From an uncultured Bacteroidota bacterium (GTDB lineage: Bacteria; Bacteroidota; Bacteroidia; Chitinophagales; Chitinophagaceae), in the NCBI GenBank assembly GCA_902826165.1, contig CADEDV010000001.1:62001-126000 (forward strand): a stretch of DNA of 64,000 nt, given 5' to 3'. This document shows, piece after piece, positions 53,201-61,237 of the stretch. The notes below the pieces were generated by a model. The model did no database searches and had not been told where the DNA came from. It was given only the letters and a program-made list of their open reading frames with translations. How positions within the stretch are numbered: position 1 is the first letter of the stretch; each line of letters begins with the position of its first letter. The position numbers and the translations under genes are program-made.

Positions 53201-53272
53201 ATTAACGCAGTCCTCTATATCGAATCAGAAGTGAACACAGGGACAGTGGTGAAACTGGAAATGCCTGTATAA
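50213..53272 (+). CDS. propeller sensor with degenerate histidine kinase core
   Basis: 1019 aa from TTG 50213 (signal peptide KKYLLHIFSLLLFPLSVLSQ); a further TTG at 50105 would precede the -7 box. Two seven-bladed Reg_prop beta-propellers (repeated DDDGYLWIGTNNGLQRYDG, DRFGSLWLGTQSAGLYKW and RDGNIWVATSGFGLYVID motifs) are followed by a Y_Y_Y domain (LPPGNYTFLVRSEDAEG), one membrane helix (WFLGFVVFAVTAVLFWL), a HisKA_3-like helix and a HATPase. In the helix, RIATSLTEDMSNSLSSI has Thr (codon 52700-52702) where kinases of this type have RIARDLHDDIGSTLSSI with the phospho-His. The ATPase motifs (KEAVTNAARHA, LDDGKGF) are kept. Confidence 0.85.
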   Translation: MKKYLLHIFSLLLFPLSVLSQQGKKFAFMHYGMTQGLTSNEVMCSIQDDDGYLWIGTNNGLQRYDGVRFLTFRNQKDNPASLPGNFIQQLMIDRTGNMWLQAGGQKAGIFDTKKFVFRDVAVRPADDRYLYGMKKIVEDEEGNIMMVIANLQLLTYNKEKSEFSGQHNFIKFPQEWGIVDLFNIPGTTKYILGTQDGMAIYNSKTSQLSYTGHNTEREPLIEKFGTIKATANFMFDKEGRLWFDTWDGYPRLYCYDVRKNQVILDKYDILAIVSGYHETHGFLQQKDGSIWLHGLGVFAQFNEKTKQFQQVYNGYEGEQSIAYSKVSDLMEDEEGNIWVSTNNNGIYSFNPAEQFFTNIRHINRESGKPGDGSPMSFARTKKGNILVGTWGDGLYQYDSNFNPIPLNIKGFSETGTKSIWGMFPSKDNNIIWMASQPGIHKYDQAAGQVTFYDPEPIKGRTVRQVVEDRFGSLWLGTQSAGLYKWPAKNGKINTADSLTHVTGVPGGQILQMIVGRDGNIWVATSGFGLYVIDPANDKVIMHFGLTEPPERRLSSNTVSALLEYNDSTMLIASDGIMAFNTKSRRMIRTIGNSEAITGGLTALERDRLGYVWASSTAGIYRVNIYNRIFIRFDRVDGIANDYFINAASLTLPDGRILFGADNQFVTFNPSRVQINDVSPEIKITGFSLMNKPLLVDSLLNLDRIDLGPEENSIALEFSGLSYNNAYIIKYKLEDIDKDWKIADRNYQAIYSYLPPGNYTFLVRSEDAEGRPGKLVTKLMIKVRPPFWRTWWFLGFVVFAVTAVLFWLDKQRLQRLRATESVRTRIATSLTEDMSNSLSSINISSELAKTKVDTDTQRTKEYINQISDTSNRMVQSMYDMVWSIDPKNDTMEDTMQRMKSFAAEIDNIHHVSIDFDTDSQVEKLGLDMELRYELLCIYKEAVTNAARHADGRFIKISLRYNRPNLVMMILDDGKGFTMDSAAMLGRGISEMRRRAAVINAVLYIESEVNTGTVVKLEMPV

Positions 53273-53288
53273 AGAATTTGAAGTTCGG

Positions 53289-53382
53289 AGTTTGAGGTTC
53301 ACATAAAGAGAAGAGAGGTTGCTTCTTTAATAAACAACCCGTGATTTGAGTACTAACAATTATAAACTACAAACCTCAAACT
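53289..53382. repeat. inverted repeat with AAACCTCAAACT arms
   Basis: AGTTTGAGGTT (53289-53299) is the exact complement of AACCTCAAACT (53372-53382), around a 72-nt loop. AAACCTCAAACT also occurs at 31365-31376, before recR. It lies between the convergent sensor and LytTR genes, so it may act as a 3'-end structure. Confidence 0.5.
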
Positions 53383-53392
53383 ATAAACCGTT

Positions 53393-54172
53393 TTATTTTC
53401 CCATCCATTTTTTAAAATCGGTTACCTTCTCCCGGCTTACGATTGATTCTTTGTCTACGGCAGGTTTCAGGTTCAGTAATAAACGGTTGCCAAAATAATC
53501 ATGGATCTGGTCAATGCTGTTGACGGACACATAAAAGGAACGGCTGATGCGGAAATATTTATCCGGGTCCAGCATTTCTTCCAATTCATCCATGGTATAA
53601 TCAACTACGTACTTTTTATTATCGCTGGTCTTAAAGAAATTCAAACGGCCATCACTATAGAAATAGGAAATATCATCCACTTCCACACTTACCAACTTTT
53701 GGGCATGCTTTACCAGGAATCGCTTCCGGAATTCTTTCGGCTGTAATTTTTGCTGCAATTCTTTTACCAGGCTGTCCACTGTCATGGGGGAGTTTTCGTG
53801 ACCACCACCATACATATTCTTCAGGTTCTTGAATTTTTCCAATGCCGTTTGCAGGTCTTCTTTCTGTACAGGTTTCAGCAGGTAGTCAACACTGTTCACT
53901 TTAAATGCTTTCAACGCATACTCATCATAAGAAGTAGTGAAGATGACTGTACTTTTTACTTCGGTCTTATCAAATATTTCAAAACTCTGCCCATCCGCCA
54001 GCTCTATATCCATCAGGATAAGATCGGGGGTGGGGTTGTTTTCCAGCCAGTTAACAGAAGCACGGATGCTGTCGGCTACGCCTACCACTTCTGCAGTGGC
54101 ATCTACAGACTGAAGGGTTTTACGCAGCTTTTTTACTGCCAGCTCTTCGTCTTCAATGATCAATACTTTCAT
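53393..54172 (-). CDS. LytTR-family response regulator
   Basis: 259 aa. The N-terminal receiver starts MKVLIIEDEELAVKKL with the acidic pocket (Glu-Asp), phospho-acceptor Asp in DLILMDIELADGQSF (about residue 58), the Thr in IFTTSYDEYALKAF, and Lys in YLLKPVQKEDL. The C-terminal LytTR DNA-binding domain reads FLVKHAQKLVSVEVDDISYFYSDGRLNFFKTSDNKKYVVDYTMDELEEMLDPDKYFRISRSFYV. It is immediately downstream of a LytS-type kinase gene, giving a complete two-component pair. Confidence 0.95.
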   Translation of the reverse strand: MKVLIIEDEELAVKKLRKTLQSVDATAEVVGVADSIRASVNWLENNPTPDLILMDIELADGQSFEIFDKTEVKSTVIFTTSYDEYALKAFKVNSVDYLLKPVQKEDLQTALEKFKNLKNMYGGGHENSPMTVDSLVKELQQKLQPKEFRKRFLVKHAQKLVSVEVDDISYFYSDGRLNFFKTSDNKKYVVDYTMDELEEMLDPDKYFRISRSFYVSVNSIDQIHDYFGNRLLLNLKPAVDKESIVSREKVTDFKKWMGK

Positions 54173-54272
54173 AAAATGAGTTTTAGTGTTGTGGGATACT
54201 AAAATACTACGATTACCTGGTAGGAAAAACCGGGTTCTTACCAGCCTGCGATTTGGCCTGTATGAATTGTTA

Positions 54273-55385
54273 TTAAGGGGTATGAACTGGAGCGGGGCTG
54301 GCCTGCAGCAGCGGAACGACTACAGCAAATTCTTTACCATCGTCCCTTACGGTAATTTCTTCCTGTTTCATCAGGCGGTACTTGTTCACGATATTGGTAA
54401 GGCCCACCTTGTTGGAGGAAACCATCCGGTCTTTACGTTGCAGGTTATTGCTGACCACCAGTTTACCACTGTTGGTGGTCATGATCAGTATCTTCAGCGG
54501 GTGATCTTTCAGGATCATATTATGCTTTACCGCATTTTCCACCAGCATTTGCAGGGTAAGGGGCGGCAAATGGTAGCAGCAGTAACGTTCATCAATGATG
54601 GTTTCCAGGTCCAGGCCATCACCATACCTTGTCTTTAACAGGTGAAAATAGGAATGAATGAATTGCATCTCTGACTCAAGGGTGGTCAGACCATCTTCGT
54701 TGGTACGCAGCAAATAGCGGTACACTTTGCTCATCTCATCCAGGAATTTTTCGGCTTTATCCGGGTCATCACTGATAAGTGAAGAAAGCGAATTAAGACT
54801 ATTGAACAGGAAATGCGGGTTCACCTGGCCCTTTAATCCCTCTAACTGGCTTTGCAGGTTTTCCCGTTTTAATTGCTCTGCTTCATCCACCACCTTTCGC
54901 CATTTTTCAAAAAAAGCCGCTCCTTCATTGAAACTTGTGGCCAGTAAATTACAGATGGCCCCTACGACAATGGTCCAGGGATAATTATCCATCCGTACCC
55001 GGAGGCCGCTAAAACCAATATAGTCATAGCCATAAAATAAAGTGGTGATGGCGGCCAGCATGATAATTACATAAGAAAGAATGCCAAGTCCGATGCGTTT
55101 AAATGTCTGGCTGTATTTGGGAAAACGGTTTTGCAACAGCGACGCCACCATACCGCATAATATATACACCAATGCCACAACAACCGCCGTTATAAGTGAG
55201 GGTACTAAAAAATTGTACCATCCACGGAAGTAATCGGCGCCGAATATTACAATATTCAGTGCAATCGACACCGGTGGTATGATGATAAAGCCAATCAGCC
55301 TTTCCTTACTGCTGTAGTTCAGCATGTTTATATTGAATAAAAAACCACTCATACGGATGGTCCCTAAATTATCATTCCGGGTCAT
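54273..55385 (-). CDS. LytS-type sensor histidine kinase
   Basis: 370 aa if ATG 55385 is used; ATGs at 55352 and 55325 (MLNYSSKERL) are also possible, and the latter is closer to the first membrane helix. Four membrane helices (GFIIIPPVSIALNIVIF, NFLVPSLITAVVVALVYILCG, GLGILSYVIIMLAAITTLF, WTIVVGAICNLLATSF) are followed by the His_kinase H-box LKGQVNPHFLFNSLNSL, the N-box PLTLQMLVENAVKHN and a degenerate G region (VSNNLQRKDR). The typical partner is the LytTR regulator directly downstream, gap 100 bp. Confidence 0.92.
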   Translation of the reverse strand: MTRNDNLGTIRMSGFLFNINMLNYSSKERLIGFIIIPPVSIALNIVIFGADYFRGWYNFLVPSLITAVVVALVYILCGMVASLLQNRFPKYSQTFKRIGLGILSYVIIMLAAITTLFYGYDYIGFSGLRVRMDNYPWTIVVGAICNLLATSFNEGAAFFEKWRKVVDEAEQLKRENLQSQLEGLKGQVNPHFLFNSLNSLSSLISDDPDKAEKFLDEMSKVYRYLLRTNEDGLTTLESEMQFIHSYFHLLKTRYGDGLDLETIIDERYCCYHLPPLTLQMLVENAVKHNMILKDHPLKILIMTTNSGKLVVSNNLQRKDRMVSSNKVGLTNIVNKYRLMKQEEITVRDDGKEFAVVVPLLQASPAPVHTP

Positions 55386-55686
55386 TTTTCCAACAATTGA
55401 CCGTATGAACTGTGGTTTATAATGATGAATTGTTTTTTTACCGGTATCAATTGGTCTGTCAAATTACAAAATTAGAACTGAAAGTATCCGGCAGATCCCG
55501 GCTAAAATGAACAATAATAGTGCAGCACTGATCAGCAGGCAGGAACAGGCAACTATCATCTTTTGATTGCTTCAGTCAATTCATGCTTCACTTGATTCAA
55601 TTCATTACTATCTGTCTTTTTTACCCTGCTGATCTGTTACATATTTGTGTCCTGATCAATAACCATTAACCAATTAAACCTTTTTT
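55386..55686. other. 301-bp intergenic region between divergent kinase and orphan genes
   Basis: No ORF of note. A minus-strand TAATTTTG (complement of 55467-55474) is a possible -7 box of the kinase gene. The right end carries TTAAACCTTTTTTATG, the same leader type that recurs before the exported genes at 14-18 kb. No repeat or RNA motif that I recognise. Confidence 0.5.
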
Positions 55687-56610
55687 ATGACAGACAGAAT
55701 GATGAACATATTGCTGATAAAATTAAAAGTGATAGCCTTTATACTGGGGGTTGCACTCATCAGCCTTTTTAGTTTCTCTTTTACTACCAGCGAACGGCTT
55801 GCCGATGATATCTGGAAACAACTGGGTATGACCAAAATACAGGGCACCGACGGGGTGAAACAAAGTTTTCTAAACGGGTACCTCTATTATTATGGTGCTA
55901 AAAATGCCAGGAATATTGCTGCGGGTAACAGGGCTGCGGTGGCCAAAGACCTGCTAGTGTATACCAAACAATATATCGGCAGCGAAACATTTAAAAAAGA
56001 ATATGATTTGCTGCGCAAACAGGCAAAGCCGGTCCCATCAGACCGTAAAGTGAGAACAAAAGAAGAGATACGCAAGGAAGAAATAGCCAAGCTGGAGAAA
56101 TCGGTGAAAGAAAGCGAGGGAATTATGAAAACTAGTACAGAAATGGCAAAGATCATGAAACCGGTGGTGGAAATGAACAAGAAGAGCATTGAAGAGTATA
56201 AAAAGCCGGACAACCAAACCATAGCCTATATGTACAAAGATGAGTTGGACAGGGCAGAACGGGATAAACAGTATTACCAGGAAAGTATGGTGCGGTGGGA
56301 AAAAGAATTTCCCGTGGATTATCGTCAGCTCATAGCAGCCCGGCTGCAGAAATACCTTGACCTGGCAGCTACGGTTGATTTCAATGCTGAACTGAAGCAG
56401 GCGGGTAACAAAAAGAAATTTCTAAACCCTGCTTATGAGGGTAAAGCGTATGACTGGAAACAGGTCTACAGGGCAGGGAAAGAAGTATATAATGTGGCAA
56501 AACCATTTGCAGAGCAATGGATCAAAGAATTAGGTGCTGCTACACCGGCTTCTCAAAAAGAACCAGCTAAGACCGGCAATAATCAAAATGTCTACGGAAA
56601 TGGCAAATAG
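55687..56610 (+). CDS. exported or membrane-anchored hypothetical protein
   Basis: 307 aa. An N-terminal hydrophobic segment (VIAFILGVALISLFSFSF) is probably a signal or anchor. The mature part is highly charged and helical, with a Lys/Glu-rich centre (RTKEEIRKEEIAKLEKSVKESEGIMKTSTEMAKIMKPVVEMNKKS) and segments such as SFLNGYLYYYGAKNARNIAAGNRAAVAKDLLVY and AYDWKQVYRAG. Not recognised. Lies between the kinase gene and the LacI-type regulator, whose stop it almost meets (2 bp). Confidence 0.6.
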   Translation: MTDRMMNILLIKLKVIAFILGVALISLFSFSFTTSERLADDIWKQLGMTKIQGTDGVKQSFLNGYLYYYGAKNARNIAAGNRAAVAKDLLVYTKQYIGSETFKKEYDLLRKQAKPVPSDRKVRTKEEIRKEEIAKLEKSVKESEGIMKTSTEMAKIMKPVVEMNKKSIEEYKKPDNQTIAYMYKDELDRAERDKQYYQESMVRWEKEFPVDYRQLIAARLQKYLDLAATVDFNAELKQAGNKKKFLNPAYEGKAYDWKQVYRAGKEVYNVAKPFAEQWIKELGAATPASQKEPAKTGNNQNVYGNGK

Positions 56611-56612
56611 GA

Positions 56613-57668
56613 TCAGGCCAGTGTTTTTGGTTTAGCTTTTTTAGCAACCGTGGAGCCACGGGTGATCAGTTCTGAAGCCAATACCCTTGTTTCAAATTCC
56701 TTTACCGGCCTCTTGCTTTCGATGAGCTGTAATAAAAGATTCATCGCTATTTCACCCATTTCAAAAGCGGGTTGCTTGATGATGGTAAGTGGTGGGTCCA
56801 GTAATTCTGTAAGATCAGAGTTGGAAAAGCCAACCAGCCCCATTTCAGCGGGTACATTAATACCTTTTGATTTTAATATCCTGAAGCAGCCGGTTGTCAG
56901 CTTATCAGAAGTGGTAAGTATGGCATCTGGCTTTTCGGGTGCCTGTAATAGCTCGTTTACAGCTTCTTCCACTTCCACGAGTATCATGCCGCCGTGATGG
57001 CAATGTTTGATCAGGTCTTCATTGACAGCAATTCCATTATCAGCTAAAGCGGCCCGGTAACCGGCTAACCTTTCTTTGGTAATGGATAAATAAGCTGCAT
57101 TGGATACTGCGGCGATATGCTGGTAACCATTTTTCACCAGGTGAGTCGTTGCATCATAGGCACTTTTATAATTATCAACGATCACTTTGTGTGTTTCAAT
57201 CTCATCCACGATACGATCAAAGAATACGATCGGCATTCCCCTTTCGTGCAATTCTTTTAAAAAACTGAAATCCCTGGTTTCGGTGGAAACGGAGATGATC
57301 AGTCCGTCAATAGACCTCGAAGTGAGATACTGAAGGTTGATCATTTCCCGGTCAAAGGATTCACGGCTTTGAGAAATGATAACATTATAACCATTATTAT
57401 AGGCAATAGATTCAATGCCATTGATCGTTTGGGAGAAAAAACTGTTGGCGATCTCACAAACAATAACACCAATCGACCGGCTTCTTCTTTCTTTCAGGCT
57501 TAAAGCAATGGGATTAGGGTGATAGTTGTTCTTCTCCGCATATTCCAGTACCAGCTTTTTTGTTTCCGGGCTGATCTCGTAACTGTCTCTTAAAGCCCTT
57601 GATACAGTGGAAGTTGAAAGTCCCAGGGCTTTGGCAATATCTTTTATCGTTAGTGCTTCAAATCTCAT
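56613..57668 (-). CDS. LacI-family transcriptional regulator
   Basis: 351 aa. The N-terminal helix-turn-helix is TIKDIAKALGLSTSTVSRALRDSYEISPETKKLVLEYAEKNNYHPNPIALSL, with the hinge KERRSRSIGVIV. The ligand domain follows (periplasmic-binding type: SIDGLIISVST, FFDRIVDEIETHKVIVDNYKSAYDATTHLVKNGYQHIA, GLVGFSNSDLTELLDPPLTII). It is divergent from susC, with a near-perfect palindrome of LacI-operator form in the space between (57884-57901), so it probably controls the susCD-pectate lyase genes in response to a sugar or uronate. Confidence 0.92.
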   Translation of the reverse strand: MRFEALTIKDIAKALGLSTSTVSRALRDSYEISPETKKLVLEYAEKNNYHPNPIALSLKERRSRSIGVIVCEIANSFFSQTINGIESIAYNNGYNVIISQSRESFDREMINLQYLTSRSIDGLIISVSTETRDFSFLKELHERGMPIVFFDRIVDEIETHKVIVDNYKSAYDATTHLVKNGYQHIAAVSNAAYLSITKERLAGYRAALADNGIAVNEDLIKHCHHGGMILVEVEEAVNELLQAPEKPDAILTTSDKLTTGCFRILKSKGINVPAEMGLVGFSNSDLTELLDPPLTIIKQPAFEMGEIAMNLLLQLIESKRPVKEFETRVLASELITRGSTVAKKAKPKTLA

Positions 57669-58032
57669 TAGTAAGCAGGAAATAAGGATAATGTACAGTG
57701 ATTAAATAAAGTTAGTCAATTTAAGCCTCATCGGCCAGGCAAATACTACCGTTCCTGTACTGGAACAGACCTTTTTTTAAATCAGGGTGCTGCATTTTTA
57801 ATGGGTTGGTTTAATACAGATGATACAACACAAATCATTTCATCAATGAACAGGTGAAAAGTTTTTAACGCCTTCAAAATGATATCGTTACCGGGAACGA
57901 TTGCGTAAATAAACATCATTCCCGCTGATGCCGGTACCGGAATATCTGAGTAGAATTGGATTGGATTTTAACGATTGCGGATAAACTTCCGACGTTTTTC
58001 ATTACGATTCTTAAACAATCAAACAACGCCAT
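57669..58032. other. 364-bp intergenic region between lacI-type gene and susC
   Basis: It holds the operator-like palindrome (57884-57901) and a second copy of its right half, AACGATTGCG, at 57970-57979 (first copy 57896-57905). A CCGGTACCGG palindrome is at 57931-57940. No small ORF or convincing -7 box is visible on the plus strand. Confidence 0.6.
57884..57901. promoter_or_regulatory. probable LacI-family operator
   Basis: ATCGTTACC GGGAACGAT, 18 bp, symmetric except for one position pair (T/G), with central C-G as in LacI-family operators. It lies 216 bp before the regulator's ATG and 132 bp before susC. AACGATTGCG is repeated at 57970-57979, and AACGATT recurs before susD (61227) and after it (63067). 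Confidence 0.65.
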
Positions 58033-61000
58033 ATGAAGAAGCTTGCGCTGCTTTTCCTCTTCTCTGTTGTTCTTACTTCCCTTCTTTTTGCACAAGAAAA
58101 AACCGTAAAAGGTAAAGTGACTGATGATGCCGGTGTACCACTGGCCGGGGTCAGTATTTCTGTGAAAGGAACACGGAAAGGAACACAAACAGATAAAGAG
58201 GGTAATTTTTCCATTGCAGTTGCCGCCAATGCGGAACTGCTTATTTCTTATGTAGGATTTAAATCCACCACGCTGAATGCCAGCAGCGATAACCTGGCCG
58301 TGGTGCTGCAAAGGGATGTTTCTTCCAACGAAGAAGTGGTGGTGGTAGGTTATTCCACCATCAAAAGACGTGACCTGACCGGTTCCGTTTCATCCGTTGG
58401 TTCCAAACAATTGAAAGATATTCCCATCTCTTCTGCAGCCGAAGCATTACAGGGAAGACTGGCTGGTGTACAAGCCATTTCTTCTGAAGGTGCGCCTGGT
58501 GCGGAGATCATTATCCGTGTAAGAGGCGGTGGTTCTATCACCCAGGATAATTCCCCTTTGTATATTGTGGATGGTGTGCAGGTTGAGAATGCACTATCTG
58601 TTGTTTCGCCACAGGATATCGCTTCAATTGATGTATTGAAGGATGCATCAACAACAGCTATCTATGGAGCAAGGGCGGCAAATGGTGTAGTAATTATTAC
58701 GACCAAAGCTGGTAAGCCCGGTAAAACAACAATTAGTTACAATGGCAGTTATGGTTACAGGAAAGTACCGAAGACCATGGATGTAATGAACCCTTATGAT
58801 TTTGTACGCTGGCAGTATGAAAGAAGCCGTGGCAGTGTTGCTGATAGTACCAGTTTTGCACAGACTTACGGAACTACATGGGATACATTGAACGTATATA
58901 AGAATATACCTGCGATCAACTGGCAGGATGAAGTGTTCGGCAGGAATGCCAGTTTTCAGAATCATAATGTTGCTGTTAATGGTGGCAACCAAATGACCAG
59001 TTTCAACCTGAGCCTAACTGCAAACCGGGAAGAAGGCGTTCAACTCGAATCCGGTTTCAACAGGAACCTTGTCAATTTCAAACTGGATCATAAAGTATCG
59101 GATAAAGTGAAAGTGGGAATGACGGCCCGTTATCTTGATCAGAAGATCATGGGTGCCGGAACCACCAACAGCGGAACAAGATCGACCAACCGCCTGCGTC
59201 ATGCTATCAACTACAGGCCGTTTGAATTACCAACGCCTGCCGGTGGTATTGATGATTTTGACGAAGCCTATTTCCTGGCTTCAAGCGGTGCTATTAACCC
59301 GGTTATTCTTACCAGGGCCGAATACAGGAAACAGGAAACCAAAGCTACTTACCTGACAGGGTATCTTAATTTTAATATCCTTAAGAACCTGGTATTCCGG
59401 TCAACGCTTGGTTTTGATAATTCAACAACCAGGACTGATCTTTTCTACAGCAAGATCACCAGCACAGCCCGGAACTCTGCTTCTTTGCCCGTAGCATCAA
59501 TCGGGCAGCAGAATAACTACTCTCTTAATAACTCAAATACATTACAATATTCAGTAAATAACTATAAGAATCACCATGATATAAGTGTATTAGTGGGCCA
59601 GGAAATGGTGGATCTGCGTTCTAAGCAAAATGCAATAGAAACCCGTTATTTCCCGGCTGATATCACACCTGATAAAGCCCTGGCCAATATGGGTCTTGGA
59701 TCTGCTCCATCAGGTTCTGCCCAGCCGTTGCCTACTTCTTTTGTTCAACCACCAAGCCGGATATTTTCTTTGTTTGGGAGAGCGACATATGGTTATGATG
59801 ATAAGTATTTAGCCACTTTCAATCTTCGTTCCGACCGTTCTTCCAAATTCAGTTCAGAAAACGGATCGCTGGTATTCCCATCCGGTTCTTTAGCATGGCG
59901 TTTTTCCAAAGAAAAATTCATGGATAAAGTAAACTGGATCAATGATGCAAAACTGCGTTTTGGATTTGGTGCCGTGGGTAATAACCGGATTGATAACCTG
60001 TTGTATTTACAACTCTATGGAGTAACAGGCCAATATGCTTTGAATCACTCCATCCTGCCAGGTTTTGCTCCAACCGCTTTGGCTAATCCCAATCTCAGGT
60101 GGGAGTCTAATACCACCCGTAACTTTGGTTTAGATCTTTCTATGTTTAATAACAGGGTGCAGTTTACAATGGATGTTTATAAGAATACTGCAAAAGATCT
60201 TTTGTTAGCCGTGAATATTCCGCCAACATCCGGGTATACACAGCAAATCCAGAACATTGGTTCCTCCTCTAACCGTGGTGTGGAATTTCAGGTCAGTGCC
60301 ACACCGATTGCTAAAAAAGATTTTAACTGGACCTCTAATTTTAATATTTCCTTTAATAAGAACAGGGTTGAAAGCTTAGGCGGGGTAGACCAGATAACCC
60401 GTAATTCCGGTTGGCAGGGAAGTGATGGGGTGGATGATTATCTCGTGAAAGTGGGTCAGCCGGCTGGTTTGATGTATGGTTTTGTAACGGATGGGTTTTA
60501 CGGCATCAATGATTTTGATTATAACACAACTACCGGTGTCTACACGATCAAAGCGGGTATTGCAGCAAATGGTGTATACGGTGTTCCGCAACCGGGTATG
60601 CTGAAATGGAAAGACTTGAATGGTGATGGTGTGATCACAGCTGATGGCGACCGCCAGGTGATTGGCAATGCCAACCCGAAATTCACCGGCGGATGGAATA
60701 ACCAGTTTTCATATGGCAATTTCGACTTGAGTGTGTTTGTAAACTTTGTGGTGGGTAATGATATTTATAATGCTAATAAATTGGAATGGACAGACGGAGC
60801 TTTTTCTAATTTGAATATGCTGAACATCATGAAAGACAGGTGGACCAATATCAACGACCAGGGACAGGTTGTAACAGATCCGACTGCATTGGCCAAACTG
60901 AACGCAAATGCCAAAATATGGTCACCGGTAAGAGTGCAACGCTGGTGGTTGCATTCGTGGGCGGTAGAAGATGGCAGTTACCTGCGGTTCAATAACGTTA

Positions 61001-61218
61001 CAGTTGGTTACACCTTACCGAAGAATGTACTGTCGAAAATGAAAATATCTACCTTCAGGATGTTCTGTACGGTAAATAACCTGGCAACGATCACTAACTA
61101 CTCTGGTTATGATCCTGATGTAACGGCCAGGAGATCTGATCCTTTAACACCGGGTGTTGACTTTGCTGCTTATCCAAGATCAAGAACATGGGTATTCGGC
61201 GTAAACCTTACTTTCTAA
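58033..61218 (+). CDS. SusC/RagA-family TonB-dependent outer-membrane transporter
   Basis: 1061 aa. Signal peptide (KKLALLFLFSVVLTSLLFAQ), carboxypeptidase-regulatory-like domain (VKGKVTDDAGVPLAGVSISVKGTRKGTQTDKEGNFSI), a TonB box EEVVVVGYS (about residue 100), plug domain (ALQGRLAGVQAISSEGAPGAEIIIRVRGGGSI, PLYIVDGVQ, ASTTAIYGARAANGVVIITTK), and a long beta-barrel ending ARSRTWVFGVNLTF. It forms the outer-membrane pore through which oligosaccharides pass with SusD as lid. The susD gene follows with a 19-bp gap. It lacks an N-terminal STN domain, so sigma/anti-sigma signalling is not expected. Confidence 0.95.
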   Translation: MKKLALLFLFSVVLTSLLFAQEKTVKGKVTDDAGVPLAGVSISVKGTRKGTQTDKEGNFSIAVAANAELLISYVGFKSTTLNASSDNLAVVLQRDVSSNEEVVVVGYSTIKRRDLTGSVSSVGSKQLKDIPISSAAEALQGRLAGVQAISSEGAPGAEIIIRVRGGGSITQDNSPLYIVDGVQVENALSVVSPQDIASIDVLKDASTTAIYGARAANGVVIITTKAGKPGKTTISYNGSYGYRKVPKTMDVMNPYDFVRWQYERSRGSVADSTSFAQTYGTTWDTLNVYKNIPAINWQDEVFGRNASFQNHNVAVNGGNQMTSFNLSLTANREEGVQLESGFNRNLVNFKLDHKVSDKVKVGMTARYLDQKIMGAGTTNSGTRSTNRLRHAINYRPFELPTPAGGIDDFDEAYFLASSGAINPVILTRAEYRKQETKATYLTGYLNFNILKNLVFRSTLGFDNSTTRTDLFYSKITSTARNSASLPVASIGQQNNYSLNNSNTLQYSVNNYKNHHDISVLVGQEMVDLRSKQNAIETRYFPADITPDKALANMGLGSAPSGSAQPLPTSFVQPPSRIFSLFGRATYGYDDKYLATFNLRSDRSSKFSSENGSLVFPSGSLAWRFSKEKFMDKVNWINDAKLRFGFGAVGNNRIDNLLYLQLYGVTGQYALNHSILPGFAPTALANPNLRWESNTTRNFGLDLSMFNNRVQFTMDVYKNTAKDLLLAVNIPPTSGYTQQIQNIGSSSNRGVEFQVSATPIAKKDFNWTSNFNISFNKNRVESLGGVDQITRNSGWQGSDGVDDYLVKVGQPAGLMYGFVTDGFYGINDFDYNTTTGVYTIKAGIAANGVYGVPQPGMLKWKDLNGDGVITADGDRQVIGNANPKFTGGWNNQFSYGNFDLSVFVNFVVGNDIYNANKLEWTDGAFSNLNMLNIMKDRWTNINDQGQVVTDPTALAKLNANAKIWSPVRVQRWWLHSWAVEDGSYLRFNNVTVGYTLPKNVLSKMKISTFRMFCTVNNLATITNYSGYDPDVTARRSDPLTPGVDFAAYPRSRTWVFGVNLTF

Positions 61219-61237
61219 CAAACTAAACGATTGCAAT

